Positions 26,028 to 34,033 of a stretch of 40,759 bases of DNA are shown here, piece after piece. The notes below the pieces were generated by a model. The model made no database searches. It had not been told where the DNA came from and saw only the letters and a program-made list of their open reading frames with translations. The DNA is from Actinomycetota bacterium. GTDB lineage: Bacteria; Actinomycetota; Acidimicrobiia; Acidimicrobiales; UBA8592. The stretch covers positions 1-40,759 of the forward strand of contig CACFFD010000011.1 in assembly GCA_902565595.1 (NCBI GenBank). Reading direction: 5' to 3'. The position numbers and the translations under genes are program-made. Position 1 is the first letter of the stretch, and each line of letters opens with the position of its first letter.

Positions 26028-27797
26028 ATGAAGCTTGGGTCAGCGGTGATGGTTGATTTCGGTTTGGGTGAATACATAACCCAATACCCATCGAAACGTT
26101 ACCCCATTTACACCAGAGGGAACGCCGGAGAAGTATGGCCAGAAGTGGCTTACCCATTAACTATCACCCTTACCAGAGTTGTCGGTGAACAAGCGGCAGC
26201 AAAAGCGGCGATCAAAGCCGGAGTAATTTCCCCTAAAGATATTTTGGAGGGACCCTCATGTTTCGGAGGAGTTTTCGCTGGCTATATGTACTTAAACCTT
26301 TCCTTTGGAAGAATGATCGCCGTACGCACACCAGGAACAACCATAGAAAAAAGTGATGCAACATATTACGGATCAGAACAACATGCACCTGAATACATCC
26401 CCCACAGAGATGACAGAAGCCTTACAGCGAGCTTAAAGCTCATCCGATATGGCTGGAGGATGCTAAACACCACCGAAATATCATCGTTAGCTTCAGATCG
26501 TGATCTGGTCATTGAATGGCAAAAACGACTTCCAGAACTCCTTCAATCAGATAATCAAAAACTGGTAGCTGCTCTTCGAGAAATAATGGAGCCAGCTATG
26601 AACCTATTTACCAATCATCTAGAAATCACAGGCCAAGCTGGAGGAGCAGTCCAGCTACTTTCAACAATTTGTGAAGAGCGCTTTGATGACAGGTCACTTG
26701 CATTAACGCTACTCGGAAGCCTAGGTGATGTAGACAGTGCTGCACCTTCATTCGCTCTATGGGAACTTGGCCGAAAGGTAGCACATGACGCCAAACTTAC
26801 CGACTTATTTAATCAAGGTATTCTAGGCCTCGAAGAGCGCTTACGTAACTCTTATTACGCCAGTGACTTTGTCGAAGAATTTGATACTTTCCTTTCAGAG
26901 TTTGGAAGCAGAGGACCGAACGAGTGGGAAACTGCATGCGACACATGGGGAACCAATCCAGGCTCAGTTCTGATTCTCATAGATAGAATGCGCGAAGCTG
27001 ACCCTACAAAATCACCTCAACTGAGAACAGAACTCCTCGCAAAAAAAAGAGATCGAGCTCTATCACTCGCACGAACTGAATTAAAAGGATTGGGATTGTG
27101 GCTATTCAATAAAACATTCAACGCAGCTACTCTCTTCTCCAAAGCAAGAGAACGATCTAAAACAACAATTATTGATCTGATCCATGTCGCTCGACTGCTA
27201 TCTCGAGAACTTGCACACCGAACAGCTGAGCATAGAGAGAATAGTGAGCTCATCGACTTATGGTTCGTCCTCGAAACTGAATTAGATGATTTCATAGAAA
27301 ATCCATCTTCTTTCGATGAAAAGATCAGCGATAGGAAACATGTTAGAGAAGAGCTCTCAAAACGCACCCCACCATTTATTTTTGAAGGAAATTTGCCAGA
27401 CCCTTTACTGTGGCCTTTACGAAAAGAAGTAAATCCAAAAGAGTTCTCAGCTTTAACGGTCGGAGATACGCTTCAAGGTTTTGGTGGGTGTCCAGGAGTT
27501 ACAGAGGGAATTGCAAGGATTGTCACCGACCCTTCTAACCCAGGTTCTTTAGGAACAGGAGACATTTTGGTTGCTCCTTTGACTGACCCTTCGTGGACAC
27601 CATTATTTGTCCCTGCTGAAGCAGTTGTTGTTGATGTAGGTGGACAAATGAGCCATGCGGTCATTGTTTCGCGTGAATTAGGTATGCCTTGTGTCGTAGC
27701 AGTAACTAATGCTACCCAGTTAATTAGAGATGGTTCCCGTATTCGTGTTGATGGGTCCTCAGGGGAGGTAATAATACTAGATGTTCCAGATAAATAA
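26028..27797 (+). CDS. PEP-utilising enzyme, phospho-His domain protein lacking ATP-binding domain
   Basis: This protein is about 589 aa. The C-terminal ~95 residues are a PEP-utilising 'mobile' swivelling domain with GGQMSHAVIVSRELGMPCVV (phospho-His at codon 27654-27656). Upstream is a helical region with TRGNAGEVWPEVAYPLTITLTR near the start and EFGSRGPNEWETACDTW in the middle. This layout resembles the second half of rifampicin-phosphotransferase/PEP-synthase-like proteins. The N-terminal ATP-grasp part is absent and not seen in adjacent frames. The frame opens at 25947, which would overlap the divergent gene, so ATG 26028 (or 26049) is preferred. Activity would need a separate phosphoryl donor domain. 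Confidence 0.82.
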   Translation: MKLGSAVMVDFGLGEYITQYPSKRYPIYTRGNAGEVWPEVAYPLTITLTRVVGEQAAAKAAIKAGVISPKDILEGPSCFGGVFAGYMYLNLSFGRMIAVRTPGTTIEKSDATYYGSEQHAPEYIPHRDDRSLTASLKLIRYGWRMLNTTEISSLASDRDLVIEWQKRLPELLQSDNQKLVAALREIMEPAMNLFTNHLEITGQAGGAVQLLSTICEERFDDRSLALTLLGSLGDVDSAAPSFALWELGRKVAHDAKLTDLFNQGILGLEERLRNSYYASDFVEEFDTFLSEFGSRGPNEWETACDTWGTNPGSVLILIDRMREADPTKSPQLRTELLAKKRDRALSLARTELKGLGLWLFNKTFNAATLFSKARERSKTTIIDLIHVARLLSRELAHRTAEHRENSELIDLWFVLETELDDFIENPSSFDEKISDRKHVREELSKRTPPFIFEGNLPDPLLWPLRKEVNPKEFSALTVGDTLQGFGGCPGVTEGIARIVTDPSNPGSLGTGDILVAPLTDPSWTPLFVPAEAVVVDVGGQMSHAVIVSRELGMPCVVAVTNATQLIRDGSRIRVDGSSGEVIILDVPDK

Positions 27798-27822
27798 ATT
27801 TCCATCGATACACATTGGAAAG

Positions 27823-27851
27823 TTGCGGCTACGAGTTTCCGTCGGCATAAT
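27823..27851 (+). promoter_or_regulatory. Sigma-70-type promoter of tRNA-fMet
   Basis: TTGCGG (27823-27828) and CATAAT (27846-27851) are separated by exactly 17 bases. They end 11 bases before the mature tRNA 5' end, which is the expected position for a stable-RNA promoter. No ORF lies between. Confidence 0.7.
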
Positions 27852-27862
27852 TAAGTTCCCAG

Positions 27863-27936
<74 letters not shown>

Positions 27937-27943
27937 CACATAG

Positions 27944-27990
27944 AACCCGATCAGGTATTTTAGTCGGGTTGTCTTTATGTTTTCTTTTTT
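27944..27990 (+). terminator. Intrinsic terminator of tRNA-fMet
   Basis: AACCCGA (27944-27950) pairs with TCGGGTT (27964-27970) across a 13-nt loop. A T-rich tract interrupted by a few bases follows (27971-27990, ending in TTTTTT). It sits 7 bases after the tRNA 3' end. Confidence 0.75.
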
Positions 27991-28054
27991 CATCCAAAGC
28001 AGTCCGGAACAACAGTAAAGTTACTATCCCAGATTATGGTAGGCTGATTTAAGT

Positions 28055-28145
<91 letters not shown>

Positions 28146-28173
28146 AAGATTTAATGTTCAATGTGATCTGACT

Positions 28174-29151
28174 ATGAGTGAAAAAATACATTCTTCCGCT
28201 AAGAATTCCTTTGTTATGAGTCTCTTAAAGATAGGGACCTTTGCATTAATAGTGCTTCTTTGGTTCATATATCTTCGCTCTAACCATCCGACATATTGGA
28301 AGAGCATTCATTCTCAAATTATCGCCCCATTTCAGAGGTGGCCAAGAGAACTAACCTCATTTGGGTCATATGGGGCTTATGTCTATTCAATTGGTGCTGT
28401 TTTACTCGTTGACTTTATAGTGCTCAAAAAGAAGAGTGCCTTAGCTAAAATAGCTAGCTTTCGTCCAAGTATTCGCTTAGATCTAATTCTCGGAGCTATA
28501 GCTATTCTGGGTTTCGCTTGGGTTATTCCGGGAATTGTTACAGCTGGATTTTCAGCGATAGTTCCTAGGTATTTTTCAAAATGGAAAATTGACTTAATTG
28601 CCGATATTCCTTCGAGCTTTCTTAAACTACTTGTCTATTTTGTTGTTGTAGATTTTTTGGTTTACTGGCATCATCGTGCCTTGCATAAGTTCCAGCCCTT
28701 ATGGGAGTTTCATGCGTTTCATCACTCAGCAACGTCATTTACCATATTTACTGGTAACAGGGTTCACCCGATGGAATTTATCCTCAAGATACCCATGGTG
28801 GTAGTTCCAATGCTGTTCATTGGTGCTGCTCCAGGCGTACTAGTGAATATTTGGTATATCAGGAGAATTTTCGATATGGCCCAGCATTCCTATGTCCCGT
28901 TTACTTACGGATGGTTAGGGAAATGGATAGTGTTTTCTCCGGTTGGGCACAGGATCCACCATTCGACTCAAGTAGAGCACTTTGATTCGAACTTTGGTGA
29001 TATCTTTCCAATTTGGGACCATATCTTCGGAACATGGTATTCAGGGAATGAGATAAATGAGAAGATTGGAATTCCGGAAAATGAGTTTAACAAAGATGGT
29101 GTAGTGGCTGATTTATATCGACCTTTCAAGAAAACTATCCCTATTTTATGA
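28174..29151 (+). CDS. Sterol desaturase / fatty acid hydroxylase superfamily membrane protein
   Basis: This 325-aa integral membrane di-iron oxygenase has four to six hydrophobic segments. The histidine clusters of the superfamily are present: HHRALH (His166/167 to His171), HAFHHSA (His180, 183, 184), His238, and HRIHHST (His259, 262, 263) with His269 nearby. WDHIFGTWY near the C-terminus is also typical. Members hydroxylate or desaturate lipid or sterol chains with O2. The ATG lies 32 bases after the broken tRNA copy with no clear SD. It is the first gene of the glycan/lipid island and converges on the GT operon. Confidence 0.88.
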   Translation: MSEKIHSSAKNSFVMSLLKIGTFALIVLLWFIYLRSNHPTYWKSIHSQIIAPFQRWPRELTSFGSYGAYVYSIGAVLLVDFIVLKKKSALAKIASFRPSIRLDLILGAIAILGFAWVIPGIVTAGFSAIVPRYFSKWKIDLIADIPSSFLKLLVYFVVVDFLVYWHHRALHKFQPLWEFHAFHHSATSFTIFTGNRVHPMEFILKIPMVVVPMLFIGAAPGVLVNIWYIRRIFDMAQHSYVPFTYGWLGKWIVFSPVGHRIHHSTQVEHFDSNFGDIFPIWDHIFGTWYSGNEINEKIGIPENEFNKDGVVADLYRPFKKTIPIL

Positions 29152-29165
29152 CTTGACCGAAGTCT

Positions 29166-29948
29166 TCATTTCGGAAATCTATTGAGAACAAATCGGATTA
29201 TTAAATCTAGGCTTCTAAATCTTAAAGGGTCCTTAAGAACAAATCCCAAACGAGCTAATGATGCGAGTCGGCCAAAAACTTCTTGGAACACGCTCGACCG
29301 TACCTTTGTATCCTCCATAGTCCCGAATTGAGTTCCGGATGAATCTGAAGGATGTATAGCCACTACTACAGGAATGAACTCACAAATTAGACCATTCGCG
29401 CATGCGTCGGAGATAAATATGTACTCATCTCCGAGATAGTTTTCTGTACCAGCACCAAAGCTTTCATTGAATTTGATGGATTTTTCTCGGAATGGCTTTG
29501 TTCTGATTGCTATTTCGTAAGTTGCAGCTTTAGCAGAGTTGAAACGGCTTAATCGTCTTTTCCTCTTGAAATACCTCTTTCTTAAAAGGGAATTTTCGTT
29601 AATCGCTTGACCAAGAATTAAATCAACATTGCTATTTTCTGTAAAATAATCAACGATTGAAACCATACCTTCTTGGCTCCATTCCATATCGTCATCTCCG
29701 AAAAATAGAATTTCACCGGTAGCAGCAGCGAGGATTTGATTTCTGCTTTTAGCTGCCCCGATCGATTCTAAGTGAATCAATTTTACATCTTCCCTGTGGG
29801 GTATTTCGGTAAATCCTCCTTGGACAGCAATGATAATTTCAATATTATTTCTTCGGGGTGGAAGTTTTATTTCCCCTACGTGATCTACAAGGCTTGAGTA
29901 TCCAATGGTTATAGATGGGTCACTCACTGTAGACTCTTGCTCTGGCAA
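29166..29948 (-). CDS. GT2-like glycosyltransferase (GT-A fold)
   Basis: This 260-aa protein shows the family 2 pattern ESIGAAKSRNQILAAATGEI (61-80) followed by the metal/nucleotide-sugar DxD-type triad in FFGDDDMEW (Asp85-87). GAGTENYLGDEYIF near the middle fits the acceptor-side acidic motif. No membrane helix is evident. The start is TTG, and the 5' end overlaps the preceding membrane-protein gene by 29 bases, so it is the last gene of the minus-strand operon. Donor and acceptor are unknown. Confidence 0.82.
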   Translation of the reverse strand: MPEQESTVSDPSITIGYSSLVDHVGEIKLPPRRNNIEIIIAVQGGFTEIPHREDVKLIHLESIGAAKSRNQILAAATGEILFFGDDDMEWSQEGMVSIVDYFTENSNVDLILGQAINENSLLRKRYFKRKRRLSRFNSAKAATYEIAIRTKPFREKSIKFNESFGAGTENYLGDEYIFISDACANGLICEFIPVVVAIHPSDSSGTQFGTMEDTKVRSSVFQEVFGRLASLARLGFVLKDPLRFRSLDLIIRFVLNRFPK

Positions 29949-30687
29949 ACCGCATTAAACCTGATGAAAACCCTGTATAGATTTGACCGACCATCCGTAT
30001 AGCAATAAAGAGAACGAAAGCCTTGGCTGGATCTACGTAATCTTTTGCGTAGAGAAAAATAAGGATTCCGAAAAGACAGATTAAGCCGGCGGAAGAGGCC
30101 AGAGATCCTATTTCACCCGCAATAATTCGTGTTCTCACCTTTTCTGCATTTGTTACAGGTTCTTTTTTTAATTGTTTATATCGGAAATTGTACTGAGATT
30201 TGAATTGTTGAGATAAGCGGTATGAAAGGACTTGGAAGATTCCAATTCCGATAAGAAGATTGCAAATTCCAAAGATAGGTGAGAAGTAGAAAAGTATCGC
30301 AGATACAACAATCAACCTCCCACACATTGAAAGCAAGGTAGTTAATTCCATTGCTGTTGCCCAACGCCATGAATCAGAGGCTCGGCCTTGACTCTCTTGA
30401 TTGTTGAGAGATTTTTCAAAGACGTTTAGTTTGTGATGTTCTTTTGCAAAATTTGCTAATCGAAGTACAGCAAAGGAAAGAAGGAATATGAAGGAGAGAA
30501 ATATTAAATTTCCTGAGCTTCTAGGTTTATCAGGCAAGATCAAAAGAGAGAAGAAGTGTGCCATCATGAGCTCAGAAATCGAAATAAATATAGCTAAGCC
30601 GATGACTCCGATTACCATTCTGACTTCTTTGCGTGATGGGAACAGGTCGTTAGTTGTTTTAATTAGTTCGGTAACGATAATTTTCAT
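29920..30687 (-). CDS. Polytopic membrane protein resembling ABC-exporter membrane domain
   Basis: This 255-aa protein has about five hydrophobic segments (roughly 24-48, 62-78, 118-134, 138-156, 198-214, plus a weaker one near 225-240). Between them lie long charged loops (SYRLSQQFKSQYNFRYKQLK). The C-terminal SSGLMRFARARVYS recalls the helix that precedes the ATPase in type-I ABC exporters, but no ATP-binding domain follows. It starts within the TGA of the upstream fusion gene (ATGA overlap) and overlaps the downstream GT2 gene. A role in glycan handling is inferred from the operon. The family is uncertain. Confidence 0.65.
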   Translation of the reverse strand: MKIIVTELIKTTNDLFPSRKEVRMVIGVIGLAIFISISELMMAHFFSLLILPDKPRSSGNLIFLSFIFLLSFAVLRLANFAKEHHKLNVFEKSLNNQESQGRASDSWRWATAMELTTLLSMCGRLIVVSAILFYFSPIFGICNLLIGIGIFQVLSYRLSQQFKSQYNFRYKQLKKEPVTNAEKVRTRIIAGEIGSLASSAGLICLFGILIFLYAKDYVDPAKAFVLFIAIRMVGQIYTGFSSGLMRFARARVYSE

Positions 30688-32474
30688 TTAAGTCCCTGCT
30701 TCAAAATAGTATCGATACTTTCAAGAAGGCGGGTTTCTATCGCATCTTTAGTTACTTCACTAATTCGTTCGGTTTGTCGCGTTCTTTCTAGTATCAAAGA
30801 ATTGAGGTCCCTTTGTATTACGGCTGGATGTAATTCTCCAAATCCTACTCCAAGTGAATAATCTGAGTATTTTAGTCCTGACCCAGAGACACTGTTTTCT
30901 AGCCCTTCAAATGTTACTAATGAACAAGGTATTCCATATGATTGGCAAACTATGTAAATGTGCATTGCACTTGTAACAACCTCATCGTATTTCGACAACT
31001 GTAGAAGAAAGTCACGAATTTTTTCTGGGTGGGAAATAAGTAGACTCAATTCATCAAAATTGTCTGGAAGGGCTAGAGGAACACCCCGGTGATTAATATG
31101 ACGAACAAGGGCGACACGACCATTTGTTTTATCTCGTGTAAGAGGTATTACCCTTGAAATAAGAGCCGCTGGATCCCCAAACGATGTTACTTTTGGCCCT
31201 CCACAGTCTTTAAGGAACTTAGCAGTGATAGGTCCTCTGACCGAAAGAAAATTTGCTTGTGATTCTATTCGGTGGTCGTAACCTGATATTCCAGTTCCGC
31301 TGACTATGGAATTAGTCTTAATAAATCTAGCTATGGAGCCTACAGCAATGATGTGTTGGGGGGTTCTTCTAGAAGGGGCTGTAGGAGTCTGAAATAAAAT
31401 TCGGCAGTCTCCGTAATGGGTAAGCAGCAAAGGAGAAAGCCAGTCCCCCAAATTTCCTGGAAACGGTCTAACCCACCAACTCAAATGTAAAGATTTATCT
31501 GATTCGATAGAGGCGTAATACGCAAAGGATCGAGCAACTTCGATAGTTGCTAGTTCATTTTGGTTTGCAATACTATTCGAACACAAGTCGTTAGCTAATT
31601 CGTCAAGGAGACTGGTTTCTCCATTGATTCCCGCCCTTAAAATACGATTTGTAATATCACGACGTTGCATCTGACTTCTTCCATCAGAAAGACCAGATCG
31701 GTTAAATCCCAAGAGATAATTAGTCAATCCAATATTGTCCGAAATCGAAATGAGTCGTCGGGAAACTCTTTTGGGGAAGAAGCGAATAATTTTTTTGCCA
31801 TACTTCAAAAGTAATTTCTTTGTCCATTTCGGCCTTTGTTCACTTAGGTGCTGAGCTGTTTTACTTCTGAATTCCTCAACATTTCCGCTTGATCCAAATA
31901 CAAAGAATGCAGGGTGCACAGAAGGTAACGCTTGTTTTCCTACTACACATGCAGATGGGATTATCTGAAATGTTAGCCCTTCAGCATTCGCTCTCCATCC
32001 TTCTTCAAAAAAGAAATCGTCTGTTGCTTTAATAGTTGAAGCTTTTTCACTAGCTGCAGCATCAGCCATCATTTTTCGTGCTGTCTTTGAAGTTCCAACT
32101 CCCCAGAAACAAGGTTCCCAGAATCGAGCGTGATTTCTGTAACCTATTGCTATCGGTGGACTGAATCCTCTCTGGAAGCCAATGATGTCAGCAGATGAAT
32201 TTGTAACAAAGTCTGGGATTTCCAGAAGCCTGCAGTCTACGTCAATCCAGAAGATCTTCTTCTTTGGATTGGAAAGACACATGTCATTAAGGAATGAAAC
32301 CTTTTTTCTACAGGTATCAACCCAATCCTCATCTGTTCCCTTATTTATCAGTTCAATTCGATGTGCGACTCCAATAGAATCAAGGTTGAATTTGAGTTCA
32401 TTAGCGTGATTTCTGTAATAATCATCGTCGGTGTAAAACGAACAAACAATTATGTCTCGCAAAATGATCTCCAT
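30684..32474 (-). CDS. Glycosyltransferase-polysaccharide pyruvyltransferase fusion
   Basis: This 596-aa protein has two parts. Residues 1-200 look like a GT-A nucleotide-sugar transferase, with KKIFWIDVDCRLLEIPDF carrying Asp78-x-Asp80 and WEPCFWGVGTSKTARKM. Residues 330-550 match polysaccharide pyruvyltransferases (CsaB/WcaK type): FPGNLGDWLSPLLLTHYG (GNxGD at 340-344), VSGTGI, SVRGPITAKFLKDCG, SFGDPAALIS, and TSAMHIYIVCQSYGIPC, where the usual catalytic S-x-R-x-H region reads SAMH. It would transfer a sugar and a PEP-derived ketal pyruvate. It is coupled to the next gene by an ATGA overlap. Confidence 0.78.
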   Translation of the reverse strand: MEIILRDIIVCSFYTDDDYYRNHANELKFNLDSIGVAHRIELINKGTDEDWVDTCRKKVSFLNDMCLSNPKKKIFWIDVDCRLLEIPDFVTNSSADIIGFQRGFSPPIAIGYRNHARFWEPCFWGVGTSKTARKMMADAAASEKASTIKATDDFFFEEGWRANAEGLTFQIIPSACVVGKQALPSVHPAFFVFGSSGNVEEFRSKTAQHLSEQRPKWTKKLLLKYGKKIIRFFPKRVSRRLISISDNIGLTNYLLGFNRSGLSDGRSQMQRRDITNRILRAGINGETSLLDELANDLCSNSIANQNELATIEVARSFAYYASIESDKSLHLSWWVRPFPGNLGDWLSPLLLTHYGDCRILFQTPTAPSRRTPQHIIAVGSIARFIKTNSIVSGTGISGYDHRIESQANFLSVRGPITAKFLKDCGGPKVTSFGDPAALISRVIPLTRDKTNGRVALVRHINHRGVPLALPDNFDELSLLISHPEKIRDFLLQLSKYDEVVTSAMHIYIVCQSYGIPCSLVTFEGLENSVSGSGLKYSDYSLGVGFGELHPAVIQRDLNSLILERTRQTERISEVTKDAIETRLLESIDTILKQGLK

Positions 32475-32591
32475 GTGATATTGGGACTAGTGAGGGCCTA
32501 ATGGAGATCAACTCTAGGACAATTCTTTCATTATGTCCCTGCATCAAGAGCTGTATTTTCTAACCTATTTATTTAAGAAATAGATTGCCAG

Positions 32592-34031
32592 CTATAACCG
32601 ACTTTTTTCAAAGAGTTCAATTTCTCTATGAACAGTCTTTTCAGGGCTACATTGGGCCTCAACGCGCTCTTTTGCTGATAAAGATTTTGTAAGAAATTGC
32701 TCTGAATTTTCTATTAACTCACTTATTCCCATAGCTAGCTGGTTTGAGTTTTCTGGATCAGCTAACTTCCCTTCTGCTTCACTTATAAACTCTGGGATAG
32801 CAGTAACTGCATTTGACACTGGGACAACACCAGATGACATTGCTTCTCCATTTAACATACCTTGGCTATCCCATCGAGTTGGTAGAAGTGCTATACCGCT
32901 CCTCGCAAAGACCTCCCGAAGATCCTTAGCTCCAATAAATCTTCGATGCAATTTCACATTTTCAAATAATCGAAGAGGAGCTGTGTCTTTCTCAAAGTAC
33001 TGGCCATCTCCATATATTTCTATCGAAAGTTCAGAAAACCAAGGTTTTTTTGACAAGCCTAAAATTGCTCGACTCATAAGGTCAGTAGCGTAGTTCCTCT
33101 TTCCAAAGTTCCTGATTGAACAGATATTCATCCTCATATCTTCAGATTTGGGTGAGTAAGGGAACAGGTTTGAATCAATAACGTTATGGATTACTTGGGA
33201 TGCAGTTGCTTTATTTCCAGCAAAATCCTCTGCTACTGAACGCATGAATTCAGAAACGAATATCGTATTGATTTCTGTATTTGTGAATAGTTCTGATAAA
33301 GCCCACTGCCTTTCAACATTGGTAATGTCGAGTTGTTTCCCGATACTGGCGATTTCCTCTTGCGAAAAATCGAAAATTAGCTCTCTCCAATTACGGGCTT
33401 CAAAGCCATGTATCCATACATGTGTAGACAGATCAAGCATCACCTTCTTTGAAGAAGCGTATATTTCTGGTGTAGGAGAATGTATGGCAAGTTGGCCGGC
33501 ATTTACTCTTTTTGCCGTTTGCTCGATTTTTGATAATGGCGCGAAGTAGACAGTTGTTCCATCACTCGCAACAACTTTCTCCTTTAATCTGGCATTTGAA
33601 GGTACAAAAACGGAAACGTTGTAACCAGCTGCTTTATAAAAAGGTATTCTTCGGGCGATTGGTAATCCACCGTAGTCGCCAATATTTATTGGGTAATTAT
33701 GAGAGATAAGAAGAATTGTGTTTTTTTGTTTTCTATTGGCTGATGACGATTTTGAAGTTAGAGGCCTGTTCGTATTTGATAGGAGTTTAGTTAGGCCGTT
33801 TAAATAAAGCTTGATCCGGTTTTTAGTTCTGTTAGATATCTTTGACTTAATTTTGCTCTTGATTCTCTTTGCTAACCAACTAGGGAAAGAACGAAGTTGG
33901 CGGTCAATTCGCAATTGTTTAACTTCTTCTCGTAGCTCAGAGACTTCGTTATTGATTCGGAAGGCAAAATCTTCCAGAAGCTTTAACTCAACCTCAGAAA
34001 AGTTTGGCTGGTGATCGCCATCAGAATCCAT
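32592..34031 (-). CDS. GT4-like glycosyltransferase with N-terminal coiled coil
   Basis: This is a 479-aa GT-B enzyme. Residues 10-50 are a predicted coiled coil (LLEDFAFRINNEVSELREEV), followed by a very basic segment (about 55-95). The GT-B core begins at ILLISHNYPINIGDYGGLPI (about 106-125). The donor-binding part has IYGDGQYFEKD, KLHRRFIGAKDLREVFARSG and LLPTRWDSQGMLNGEAMSSG (the E-x7 region, about 380-400). It starts 2 bases after the stop of the 632-aa gene, so it is in the same operon. 117 noncoding bases separate it from the fusion gene. Confidence 0.83.
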   Translation of the reverse strand: MDSDGDHQPNFSEVELKLLEDFAFRINNEVSELREEVKQLRIDRQLRSFPSWLAKRIKSKIKSKISNRTKNRIKLYLNGLTKLLSNTNRPLTSKSSSANRKQKNTILLISHNYPINIGDYGGLPIARRIPFYKAAGYNVSVFVPSNARLKEKVVASDGTTVYFAPLSKIEQTAKRVNAGQLAIHSPTPEIYASSKKVMLDLSTHVWIHGFEARNWRELIFDFSQEEIASIGKQLDITNVERQWALSELFTNTEINTIFVSEFMRSVAEDFAGNKATASQVIHNVIDSNLFPYSPKSEDMRMNICSIRNFGKRNYATDLMSRAILGLSKKPWFSELSIEIYGDGQYFEKDTAPLRLFENVKLHRRFIGAKDLREVFARSGIALLPTRWDSQGMLNGEAMSSGVVPVSNAVTAIPEFISEAEGKLADPENSNQLAMGISELIENSEQFLTKSLSAKERVEAQCSPEKTVHREIELFEKSRL

Positions 34032-34033
34032 TG

